A stretch of 64,000 nucleotides of DNA from Paludibacteraceae bacterium (GTDB lineage Bacteria; Bacteroidota; Bacteroidia; Bacteroidales; Paludibacteraceae): positions 1 to 64,000 of the forward strand of contig JAILLP010000013.1 of NCBI GenBank assembly GCA_024693065.1, in the 5' to 3' direction. The notes under the pieces are model-generated. The model worked only from the letters and a program-made list of their open reading frames with translations, searched no databases and was not told where the DNA came from. Below, in pieces: positions 17,752-26,158 of the stretch. Made by a program: the position numbers and the translations under genes. Positions within the stretch are counted from its first letter, which is position 1. Each line of letters opens with the position of its first letter.

Positions 17752-19488
17752 CTATCTCAGCTCTATGGTATATGGCATAATCGCTTGGAACCTCTCCAAG
17801 TTCCGTATTTTTTCAAAAATATATCTTTCTTTCGAAAAAACCTCGTTTTCTTTCAATTTTTCATAGCCAATAGAAGGTATTTCTTGCAATTTTTGGAAAA
17901 AATCTTTCTTTTCGGGGTATTCGACAACGGAATAGTCGGTCAATTTAGCCATTGCGGCAGCCGAATCGATGGCGCAGTGTAACCCGCCAGCATAGTCAAC
18001 CAAACCGATCTTCAAGGCGTCGACACCAGACCATACACGACCTTCGGCGTATTTTTTCACCTGTTCCATCTCCATGCCGCGGCCCTCGGCGCAACGTTGC
18101 AGGAACGTATCGTAGAAATCATCGACGGAACGTTGCATGGCAGCCCGCTCGGCGGCAGTCAACGGACGGAAGATATTCTCCATGACATCTGCGTTCCTAT
18201 TGGTCTTAACCGTCTCGTAGTGCACACCGATCTTGTTCGATAGTTCCTGCGCGTTAGGCAAGAGGGCGATTACGCCGATGGACCCCGTGATAGTATTCTT
18301 GTCCGAGAATATGCGCGATGCGTTTGAAGATATGTAATAGCCTCCCGAAGCCGCATAGTCACCCATGCTGGCGATGACAGGCTTGTTCTTTTTCACCTCC
18401 ATTATGGCATGGCAGATCTGATCCGAACCGTAGGCGCTGCCGCCAGGCGAATTGACGCGCAACACGACCGCCTTCACCGTGCTATCCTTCCCCAGTTTCC
18501 GCAGTTGCTTCACCGTTTCGGGAGAACTGATACCATCAGTGCTACCATTGTCGATCTCTCCGCTTAGATACAAGATGGCCACCTTGTCCGAAGTCTTTTC
18601 TTCCACCTTATTCGCCACAAGATCCGCCACATAGTCTTTGACCGAAACGGTAGGCAAATCTGCAGTGGAGTCAACATCCAGTTTTGAGCGGATAAGCGAC
18701 TCGAACTGATCGTTGAAGAGTAGACCGTCGACGAATCCCTGCTCCAGCACGTAAGAGGAGGAGCGCAAGGGAATCATGCTATCCGCCAAGGCCAATAATC
18801 TATCCTTTTCGATTGACCGGCTGATGGAAATAGAGTCCACGATACTGTTCCAAAGGGAGGATATCAGTTCGTTCAATTGTTCCCGGTTCTCGTTGCTCAT
18901 CGAATCGTTGATGTACGATTCAGCGTATGACTTGTAGGAGCCCGCCTTCACGACCTGCATCTCCACGCCAATCTTCGTCAAGAAATCCTTGCAGAAGAGG
19001 GATGAGGAAGATATGCCCGTGAAATCGAGGGATCCGCGAGGGTTCATGAAAAGGGAATCCGCCACAGACGCCACATAGTAGGCGCCTTGCGAATACAAGC
19101 CTGAGTAGGCGTAAATGAATTTGCCGCTGGATTTGAAGTCGGCGAGTGCGGCGCGGATCTCCTCCAAGGTGGCGTACCCGGTTTGCAGCACGTTTGTCTT
19201 CAGGTATATACCCTTGATTCGGTCGTCTTTCTTCGCCTCCTGGATCGCATAGCGGATATCACTCAGACCCGTTTGACCCACTTGGGAAGGAAATAGGTTA
19301 ACGTAGACATCATCATCCTCCCTGTCTACGATCTCGCCATCAAGGGAGACAAGCAAAACGGAAGAGTCCTTTATCTCAGAGGAAGAGTCGGAGCTCACAG
19401 CTATCACGACAACAACCATGATCAGAAGGAAAAATGCCAATATAACGCCCAGGCATGAGGCAAAGACCGTTTTTATGAATTTCTTCAT
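17752..19488 (-). CDS. sppA: Signal peptide peptidase SppA, 67K type
   Basis: 578 residues, the double-domain long form. One N-terminal transmembrane helix (about 5-32) is followed by two S49 domains. The catalytic pair is visible: Lys186 in the N-terminal half (GSYKSYAE) and Ser381 in the C-terminal half (DYAASGGYYI), with RVNSPGGSA before it. It clears cleaved signal peptides and membrane protein fragments. Its start overlaps the pssA stop by 4 nt, so it is translationally coupled to phospholipid synthesis. Confidence 0.95.
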   Translation of the reverse strand: MKKFIKTVFASCLGVILAFFLLIMVVVVIAVSSDSSSEIKDSSVLLVSLDGEIVDREDDDVYVNLFPSQVGQTGLSDIRYAIQEAKKDDRIKGIYLKTNVLQTGYATLEEIRAALADFKSSGKFIYAYSGLYSQGAYYVASVADSLFMNPRGSLDFTGISSSSLFCKDFLTKIGVEMQVVKAGSYKSYAESYINDSMSNENREQLNELISSLWNSIVDSISISRSIEKDRLLALADSMIPLRSSSYVLEQGFVDGLLFNDQFESLIRSKLDVDSTADLPTVSVKDYVADLVANKVEEKTSDKVAILYLSGEIDNGSTDGISSPETVKQLRKLGKDSTVKAVVLRVNSPGGSAYGSDQICHAIMEVKKNKPVIASMGDYAASGGYYISSNASRIFSDKNTITGSIGVIALLPNAQELSNKIGVHYETVKTNRNADVMENIFRPLTAAERAAMQRSVDDFYDTFLQRCAEGRGMEMEQVKKYAEGRVWSGVDALKIGLVDYAGGLHCAIDSAAAMAKLTDYSVVEYPEKKDFFQKLQEIPSIGYEKLKENEVFSKERYIFEKIRNLERFQAIMPYTIELR

Positions 19489-20204
19489 CTTTTAACGAAA
19501 GCCGTGTAGATGGACATCAATATAAACAGTATGATAATCAAAGGGATAGCAGCCATTTGGAAAATAGCGGCCAACACAACAGACGAAATAATCAGAATGA
19601 AACGTATCTTATTGTCTTCCCACTTCAGGTTCTTGAACTTCAACGAGAACATCGGAAGTTCGCACACCAATAGGTAAGAGAACAAGAAGACCAAACAAAG
19701 GATCACGATCGGTGAGGTGACGATGTCATGGATGACCTCCACATCGAACCAACCTGGGATCGGAGCGATCGGGTCGGACAAAGCCGCGAGCGAAGACATG
19801 AACATCGCATTCGCCGGCGTAGGCAAACCGATGAAGGAAGAAGTCTGCCGCTCATCGACATTGAACTTAGCCAACCTCAGGCCCGAAAAGATAGCCAGCA
19901 GGAAAGCCAAGTAAGGGAGGCACGAATCATCCCCCATGATGCTACGAAGCAAATTATAGATGATAGCGGCCGGCGCCAGACCGAAACTAACCGCATCGGA
20001 CAAAGAGTCCAGTTCTTTTCCTATATCGGACTTCACATTCAGGAGACGGGCGACCATGCCGTCGAAAAAGTCAAACACAGCGGCCAACAGAATATAGATC
20101 GCCGACCAAATGAAATTACCCTGAAAAGCCATCACCACCGCAATGCACCCACAGGCCATATTCATGCATGTGATGGTGTTAGGTATATGTTTTTTTATGC
20201 TCAT
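19485..20204 (-). CDS. pssA: CDP-diacylglycerol-serine O-phosphatidyltransferase
   Basis: 239 residues with several hydrophobic helices. The CDP-alcohol phosphotransferase signature is intact: DFFDGMVAR, then GKELDSLSD (D-G-x2-A-R...G-x3-D-x3-D). It makes phosphatidylserine from CDP-diacylglycerol and serine in the inner membrane. The next enzyme of the pathway, psd, is just upstream with a 4-nt overlap, and cdsA, which supplies the substrate, precedes that. Confidence 0.95.
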   Translation of the reverse strand: MSIKKHIPNTITCMNMACGCIAVVMAFQGNFIWSAIYILLAAVFDFFDGMVARLLNVKSDIGKELDSLSDAVSFGLAPAAIIYNLLRSIMGDDSCLPYLAFLLAIFSGLRLAKFNVDERQTSSFIGLPTPANAMFMSSLAALSDPIAPIPGWFDVEVIHDIVTSPIVILCLVFLFSYLLVCELPMFSLKFKNLKWEDNKIRFILIISSVVLAAIFQMAAIPLIIILFILMSIYTAFVKR

Positions 20205-20872
20205 TTCGTATTCAATTTCGCGATAACCGTTTGGTTACCCACAACCTTTTGCTTTAAGTTCACTAAGATCTCGGCATCCTTCGGAACGAAGACATCCACG
20301 CGGGAGCCGAACTTGATGAAGCCCATTTGTTGATTGATGTGACACTCGTCACCCACCTTCGCGTAGGTTACGATTCTGCGGGCCAACGCACCCGCGACCT
20401 GACGGAACAGCACCTTCGTCTGGTTCACCGTCTCCACAACAACCGTCGAGCGCTCATTCTCCGTGCTCGATTTAGGAAGATTAGCCTTCCAGAACAAACC
20501 ATCGTTATGTGTGTAGTACAAAATCTTACCATTCACAGGATACCAATTCGCATGGACGTTGAAGACGCTCATGAAAATAGAGATTTGAATGCGTTCATCC
20601 TTCAGATATTCCCCTTCCACTGTTGGCTCAATCACCACCACCGTGCCATCCGCCGGAGCCATCACTAAGCCCGTGCTGTCCCCTTCGTAAACCCTGTTCG
20701 GATTACGAAAGAAGTTTAAGAAAAAAAGAAAGACCAAAAGACTGAAGAGGCAAAAACCTACCACAAACGTTGGATTGGATGCGTAGAGACACCATCCGAC
20801 TAAAACATCCACCACAAGGATAGATGCTAGCAATTTCGTCAATATACCCTTCCCTTCTTTATGAATCCTCAT
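20201..20872 (-). CDS. psd: Phosphatidylserine decarboxylase, short form
   Basis: 223 residues, the archaeal/short-type proenzyme. Two N-terminal hydrophobic segments (about 10-55) anchor it. Near the C-terminus GFIKFGSRVDVF holds the Gly-Ser pair where self-cleavage creates the pyruvoyl group. It converts phosphatidylserine to phosphatidylethanolamine. It overlaps pssA by 4 nt and follows cdsA by about 70 bp. Confidence 0.95.
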   Translation of the reverse strand: MRIHKEGKGILTKLLASILVVDVLVGWCLYASNPTFVVGFCLFSLLVFLFFLNFFRNPNRVYEGDSTGLVMAPADGTVVVIEPTVEGEYLKDERIQISIFMSVFNVHANWYPVNGKILYYTHNDGLFWKANLPKSSTENERSTVVVETVNQTKVLFRQVAGALARRIVTYAKVGDECHINQQMGFIKFGSRVDVFVPKDAEILVNLKQKVVGNQTVIAKLNTK

Positions 20873-20941
20873 CGTATTAATCCTATTAACAATGCAAAGT
20901 TAATATTTTTTGTTTATTTCAAGCATTTCAGCGCGAATATG

Positions 20942-21802
20942 CTACACAATTAGTGAAAAAATCACGTACAGCACTGGAGCTGCCAGTAAAGCGCTGTCAA
21001 ATCGGTCAAGCATTCCTCCGTGTCCCGGGATAATATTGCCCGAATCCTTCACCTTCAAGCTGCGCTTAAACATGGACTCGACCAAATCGCCCAACACACC
21101 GAACACGAACACGCATACCGACAATGTAATCCACAGTCCGACACGCAACGTCGGCACGCACTCGTAATAGTGGAAAATCAAGCCAGAGAGGATAGCGAAA
21201 GCCAATCCTCCGGCGAATCCCTCCCACGTCTTTTTCGGGGAAATGCGCTCGAACATCTTATGACGTCCCAAGAAACGGCCAACAATGTAAGCGCCCGTGT
21301 CCGAAGCCCATATGATCACGAAAAAGGCGAGCAACAACATCCTGGAATGGTTCGACTCCCCGCTCGCACCTTCAATCATGCAGAACATGCTGAACGGAAC
21401 AGCGATGTAAAAGTGTCCGAGCACGGATACGCCCAAGTTCAAGACCGGATTTTCCGACTTCCTGAACAGTTCGAACGCAAAAGTGCAGGCGACACACAGG
21501 AAATAAACCGAGAACAACGCCGGCGTCTTATGCAGGAAAGCCACGCAGAAAGCAATCACGAAGAGCAACGCTCCCCCCACAATGGACATCCATTTATCCG
21601 CACAAACACCTTCGCACTTCTCTGTCAAAACATAGAATTCGCGCAATGACAATACGGTTGCCAGTAAGAAAACCGCTCCAAAAACGTACGACGACATGCA
21701 AATCGACGTAACCATGATTGCCACAAAGGCAATTCCCGAGATCAATCTTAACACTAAATTATTCACTTCCGTATTCCTTTCTAAAAAATCACTCACCTTC
21801 AT
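20942..21802 (-). CDS. cdsA: Phosphatidate cytidylyltransferase
   Basis: 286 residues, about eight membrane helices. The C-terminal signature KRSLKVKDSGNIIPGHGG followed by LDRFDS is diagnostic of CdsA. It makes CDP-diacylglycerol, the precursor for the pssA product. The start codon lies inside the end of the preceding long charged protein gene (14-nt overlap), so expression of the two is tied. In many Bacteroidales the neighbour at this spot is ftsH; here it is not. Confidence 0.95.
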   Translation of the reverse strand: MKVSDFLERNTEVNNLVLRLISGIAFVAIMVTSICMSSYVFGAVFLLATVLSLREFYVLTEKCEGVCADKWMSIVGGALLFVIAFCVAFLHKTPALFSVYFLCVACTFAFELFRKSENPVLNLGVSVLGHFYIAVPFSMFCMIEGASGESNHSRMLLLAFFVIIWASDTGAYIVGRFLGRHKMFERISPKKTWEGFAGGLAFAILSGLIFHYYECVPTLRVGLWITLSVCVFVFGVLGDLVESMFKRSLKVKDSGNIIPGHGGMLDRFDSALLAAPVLYVIFSLIV

Positions 21803-24800
21803 TTTCAGAGGATTCCTCCTCCTCTGGTTCGGAAGATCTTCTCTTCCTTCTAGATTTCTTTTTCTTGGAGGAAGAATCCTCTTCCTCGCCCACAGAATCC
21901 GTCTCCTCCGCAGGTTTCGGCTCTTCTACCTTAGGGGTCTCTTCGGATGACACATCCGCGTTCTGCGCTTCCTCCGCCTCCTTCGATTTCCTCCTTCTTC
22001 TTCTAGAGGACTCTTTCGGAGCCTCCTCGCTCTCGTCCGGTTGTGCCGCGGACTCATCCGGTGCAGAGGCCGTCGTTGGTGGCGTCGTTGGTGCAGGTGT
22101 AGGCTCCTTTGGCGTAGGAGGTTCCGGCTTTTTCGGCGTACCCGCATTCAGATTGTCGAGGATGGAAGGCCTTGTCGATGAAACCGGCACGGAAGGAGTA
22201 GCCAATGAGGAAGTCTTCTTCGCACTCTTCCCATCCTTTCGTTGCGCCTCCAGCATCTTGATGAACTTGCCTATGTCGTTCAGTGAGACAGGGTCGGACA
22301 CCGCAACTGGGAGCACCTCCTTCTGCGGCGCATCCGCCTCTTCCTCCGCCAACAGCGTCGAATCCGATGCGGTGGAATCCGCCGCGGCACCACCGAACAA
22401 CATATCATCCAACACCTGATGTAAGCTATCCTTCTCGGATCCCTCCATGGCCAGCTCGTTCGTCAGCATAGCCAAACTATCTTGGATACGTTGCAGGCTA
22501 TCCTGCTCCAGAATCTTCATACGGACAGCATCCAGAGAGTCCGCCAGATGTTTTTCCTGCATCTGCAGTGAGTCCGGCTTGATCAGCAAGGAATCGTACT
22601 GCGAAGCATCCAATTCCTCGATGACCCTACGACGGTTCGACGTATAGAACTTGATGTTACCCAAAGAGCCACCGCCCTCGTCATTGATCTTCGTAGGCAA
22701 TATCTTGGAGAGGATCTTGTCCTGCCGACGTCCCTTGTACTTGATCTTAATCTCGCCCGTTGCCAGATACTCGAGGTTCAATTGAGTAATCACACTATCC
22801 AGATACTCCACGACAGGGTAGTTAGGCAAGAAGCCGGCGATGGAATCCGCCACCTTGTTGAAGTCCGTATGACGGTACTTGGACCTGCCGACCAATTGCA
22901 TCACATACTTAGCGACGATACGGGTCGAGTCGACCATGTCATAGAATTTCTTCTTATGGAAATACCTATGGTCGAAGTAGTGCAGGAAGAAGTCATATTC
23001 ATACCTGAATTCGAACTTATCCCTGACGTAGTAGACATCGTTCAGATAACGACAATTAGGGATCTTGATCTTACGAAGGATGACATCTCCCTTACGGTTC
23101 TTATTTCTTTCCAACTCCTTGATATCCCGCACGTTCTGCAACTCACCTTCCAACTCGGCGATTTGCTGTTGCAGGAGCACGGAGTCGATCATGGAGGTGA
23201 CAAGGGTGGCCTCCTCTTCCTCATCCACGGCGAAGGAGTCGATATTCGCCATGTAAGTGGAATCCAACTCACCGCTGGCGAAAGCGAAGGAGTTCTCATC
23301 ATCCAGCACGACCTCTTCCTCCTTCTGTTTAGGTTCGACACGTTCACGCACATCAGGCGGCAAATCCGAGTTATCACGTTTGCCCGTAGCAATGTCGAAG
23401 TCACCATCCACCAACATCAAAGAATCCTTCGTGTTTTGTTCCTGAAGCTGACGTTTTTTCTCCTGTATACGTTTCAAGGCCTTCTGCTGCTTCTTCGTCA
23501 AAGCAACCGCCTCGTCCTGCGCATCCTCCTTGGCGAAACGCTCCAAATCCGCAGTCTCTTGCTCCGCCAACCTAGCCGAATCGCGCGCTATCTCATTACG
23601 CATCTTCTCGCGCATCTTCTCCTCCTTACGGCGCGCCTTATCCTCCGCATTCAGTTTCTTCTCCTTAGCGGCGACAATCTTCTTGGCGAGCTTCATCGTC
23701 TCCTTCTCGATCTTCTCGCGCTGTGCCTGGAGTTCCTTCTTTTTCTTCTCCTCCAGTTTATTCTCCCGTTCGAGACGTTCTTGTTCCTCTTTCAGGTCTT
23801 GTTGTTTCTGCTGGTACTCCTTCAGTCGCTCCTCGTCATTTCTCAACTGAGCTTTTTCCGCTTCACGTTCGCGGGCCTCCTTTTCGCGAGCGATCTGGAG
23901 TTCCATCATCTCTTTCTTCTTCTCGCGCAAAGCTGCGGCACGTTCCTTCTCCGCCTGCTTCCGCTCCAACTCTTTCTGGCGTTGAGCCTGACGCAGTTCG
24001 ATCTGTCTACGTTTCTCCTCCTGGCGTTTCTGCTTCATACGTTCAGCCAACGCCTTCTCCTTATTCTTGGTCAGTTCCTCACGGGCCTTCTCACGTTCGC
24101 GCATCTGTTGTATGAACTCACGATGGCGCTGTTGTGCCTCGCGGGCCTTTCTTTTCCTCTCAATCTCCTGTTGCCTTGCCTTTTCCTTGGCCGCACGCTT
24201 CTTCTCACGTTGCAGTCTCTGTCTCTCCTGCCTCTGCTCCTTCTGCTCCTGCTGTCTCTGCATACGCTCATCCTGCAGTTGCTTCTGCTTCTCCACCCAT
24301 TGTTCATGTTCGGCACGTTTCTGCATGGAAGCCTCTTGTCTCTTGCGGACAGCCTCCTCACGCTTAGCAGCTTGTTCCTCGCGGCGACGGCGCAGTTCCT
24401 CCTTCCTTGCCTCTTGGGCAAGTCTTTCCCTCTCACGCTCCTCCTGTTGCCTTTTAGCGCGCATTTGACGTTCCTGCGAAACGCGTTGCATCTCAGCCTC
24501 ATGCTCCGCCTCGCGACGCTTCCTTTCAGCCTCAGCCTGTTTCCTCATCTCGTCCTGCTGCTGTTTATGCTGCGCCCACATCTCACGTTCATTCTGTTTT
24601 TGCAGGGCCTCCCGCTTGCGTTGCTCCTCGCGGGTCTCACGTTGCTTGGCGATGATGGCCTCATACTCCTTTTGCCGGCGTTCATTCTCCTGCTTCTCCC
24701 GCTGGCGTGCCGCCTCGATCTCCGCCTTCTTCTTGTTCCAGAGTTCCGTGTAGCGTTGCTTCATCTCGTTCTCCTGACGGATACGCATTTCACGGGCCTG

Positions 24801-25490
24801 TCGCTCCAATTCGACGGCCTGGAGATATTCAGCCAACCGAGCCTCCCGTTCTTCGGCCTCCCTATTTTTATTTTGGGATAATTCGTTCTTTTTCTGCTGC
24901 CACTGCTGTGCCTGCTGGTTCCTTCTTTCCACCTCCTTCTGTTTCTGAATCTCGCGACGCAGTTTCTCGCGCTCCGAGGCGGCCACATACTCTTGCTGAC
25001 GTTTTTCCGCCGCCGCTTCGTCACGTTTACGGGCAGCGTCCAATTCTTTCTGTTTCTCCGCCCAACGCTCCTTGTCGTGTTGCTTCATCTCCGCTTCACG
25101 ACGTAGACGCATTTCACGGGCTTGCCGTTCTTGCTCGACTAACTGTTCGTATTCCTTGAGTTTCTTCGCCTCGTTCGCCTTCTCTTCCGCCTTGCGGGCA
25201 TCCACCTGAGCCTTGACTTTCTTCCACTCCTCCTTTTGGCGTTGCTTCTCTTCGCGCTCCGCCTGACGCCTCTCCTCCTGCTCTTTCTTCACCCTTTCAT
25301 TAGCCGCTTTTGCCTCTTCGAGACGTTTCTCCCTTTCATGCAACTCCTGTTGACGCCTCGCAGCCTGCTCCTCCTTCACCCTTTCGGCTCTGGCGCGTTG
25401 TTCCTCGCGAATGCGTTCCGAATCTGTTTGAGCGTACATACTGACGGCTAAAACAGTCGAAGTTAACAATATGGCTAATAATCTCTTCAA
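21789..25490 (-). CDS. Large secreted charged-helix protein with 54-residue repeats
   Basis: 1233 residues, family not recognised. An N-terminal signal peptide (about 1-20, ending MYAQ) is followed by ~660 residues almost entirely of E, R, K, Q and A, predicted as one long helix or coiled coil. Within it a 54-residue repeat is visible: EY pairs at 113, 167, 221 and 275, and Trp at 89, 143, 197, 251 and 305, exactly 54 apart. From ~690 the sequence becomes acidic, then a folded-looking region rich in Tyr and Phe (about 800-940) and a Pro/Ser/Glu/Lys-rich tail (about 1090-1233). It should sit in the periplasm or on the outer membrane and could act as a spacer or tether. It overlaps cdsA and has its own strong promoter. 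Confidence 0.85.
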   Translation of the reverse strand: MKRLLAILLTSTVLAVSMYAQTDSERIREEQRARAERVKEEQAARRQQELHEREKRLEEAKAANERVKKEQEERRQAEREEKQRQKEEWKKVKAQVDARKAEEKANEAKKLKEYEQLVEQERQAREMRLRREAEMKQHDKERWAEKQKELDAARKRDEAAAEKRQQEYVAASEREKLRREIQKQKEVERRNQQAQQWQQKKNELSQNKNREAEEREARLAEYLQAVELERQAREMRIRQENEMKQRYTELWNKKKAEIEAARQREKQENERRQKEYEAIIAKQRETREEQRKREALQKQNEREMWAQHKQQQDEMRKQAEAERKRREAEHEAEMQRVSQERQMRAKRQQEERERERLAQEARKEELRRRREEQAAKREEAVRKRQEASMQKRAEHEQWVEKQKQLQDERMQRQQEQKEQRQERQRLQREKKRAAKEKARQQEIERKRKAREAQQRHREFIQQMREREKAREELTKNKEKALAERMKQKRQEEKRRQIELRQAQRQKELERKQAEKERAAALREKKKEMMELQIAREKEAREREAEKAQLRNDEERLKEYQQKQQDLKEEQERLERENKLEEKKKKELQAQREKIEKETMKLAKKIVAAKEKKLNAEDKARRKEEKMREKMRNEIARDSARLAEQETADLERFAKEDAQDEAVALTKKQQKALKRIQEKKRQLQEQNTKDSLMLVDGDFDIATGKRDNSDLPPDVRERVEPKQKEEEVVLDDENSFAFASGELDSTYMANIDSFAVDEEEEATLVTSMIDSVLLQQQIAELEGELQNVRDIKELERNKNRKGDVILRKIKIPNCRYLNDVYYVRDKFEFRYEYDFFLHYFDHRYFHKKKFYDMVDSTRIVAKYVMQLVGRSKYRHTDFNKVADSIAGFLPNYPVVEYLDSVITQLNLEYLATGEIKIKYKGRRQDKILSKILPTKINDEGGGSLGNIKFYTSNRRRVIEELDASQYDSLLIKPDSLQMQEKHLADSLDAVRMKILEQDSLQRIQDSLAMLTNELAMEGSEKDSLHQVLDDMLFGGAAADSTASDSTLLAEEEADAPQKEVLPVAVSDPVSLNDIGKFIKMLEAQRKDGKSAKKTSSLATPSVPVSSTRPSILDNLNAGTPKKPEPPTPKEPTPAPTTPPTTASAPDESAAQPDESEEAPKESSRRRRRKSKEAEEAQNADVSSEETPKVEEPKPAEETDSVGEEEDSSSKKKKSRRKRRSSEPEEEESSENEGE

Positions 25491-25557
25491 ATCTTTCTAT
25501 TCAATTGCACAAATAATCATCCAAGTCACTACTCAACAAAGCATACTTACGAATTTA

Positions 25558-25589
25558 CAAAGATATTAAAAAAAGAGTTGAATTTCAAA
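25558..25589 (-). promoter_or_regulatory. Promoter of the charged-helix / phospholipid operon
   Basis: On the minus strand TTTG (25586-25589) and TATCTTTG (25558-25565) are separated by 20 bp, a textbook Bacteroidota promoter, about 68 nt before the ATG at 25490. It probably drives the whole leftward run to lpxK or beyond. The rest of 25491-25787 shows no gene. Confidence 0.75.
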
Positions 25590-25787
25590 AAGGATTTTTT
25601 GGGGCAAAAAAAGTTGCACGAACTGCCAATAAATTAGGTTTTTAAACAACAAATCGCCCCTAAAAAGATAGTACAAATCTATACATTCTTTTTGGATTCC
25701 GTCCATAAATTGTCCGTTTTCATCAAGCATAATGCATATAAACCTCTATTTTAAGCCATTAACAATGTTTCCCATGGCCGAACTAAG

Positions 25788-25823
25788 ACAAAAAAAACAT
25801 GGCTGCCTTCCGACAGCCATGTT
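25788..25823 (-). terminator. Intrinsic terminator of the efflux operon
   Basis: Stem AACATGGCTG / CAGCCATGTT around a short loop (25796-25823), followed on the minus strand by a run of T. It lies about 27 bp past the stop of the PII-like gene. Confidence 0.8.
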
Positions 25824-25849
25824 CCTTTCTGAAAAAGCCACACACTACA

Positions 25850-26143
25850 TCATATAGTCTGCTCAATATTCCATACGAATGCTCGAACACCCACATCTTC
25901 GTTTCGGAGGTCCAGCTTGTGCACCGTCTCCAAGAGCGTCGGCACTTGCTCGTCCTCCACGACCGTGATCACGGCCGAGTTCATCTCAGGCCAAGTGTGT
26001 GTGCCCCTACGAGGCTCACCGGTCTTGGTTCCGCGTCCTTGCACCTGCTCGAAAAAGGTGAAGCCACGAATGCCCAACTTATCCAACATATACTCGACAC
26101 GCTCCGTGTTCGCCTGATTGAATACTATCATTACAGATTTCAT
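25850..26143 (-). CDS. PII-like small protein
   Basis: 97 residues. The order of strands and helices, with MKSVMIVFNQANTERVEYML at the start and EDEQVPTLLETVHKL in the second half, fits the ferredoxin-like fold of PII/CutA-type signalling proteins. The long loop is short and lacks the uridylylated Tyr of classical GlnB, so nitrogen sensing cannot be assumed. It is the last gene of the RND operon, 15 bp after the permease stop, so it may sense a metal or nucleotide and tune the pump. Confidence 0.7.
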   Translation of the reverse strand: MKSVMIVFNQANTERVEYMLDKLGIRGFTFFEQVQGRGTKTGEPRRGTHTWPEMNSAVITVVEDEQVPTLLETVHKLDLRNEDVGVRAFVWNIEQTI

Positions 26144-26158
26144 ACTTCAGCCTTTTAT

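Noticed and set aside
22782-24881. 699-residue Leu-rich ORF on the plus strand
   Set aside because: It is the antisense of the E/K/R/Q-rich helix gene; those codons read backward give Leu, Phe and Ser. No promoter or domain is present.
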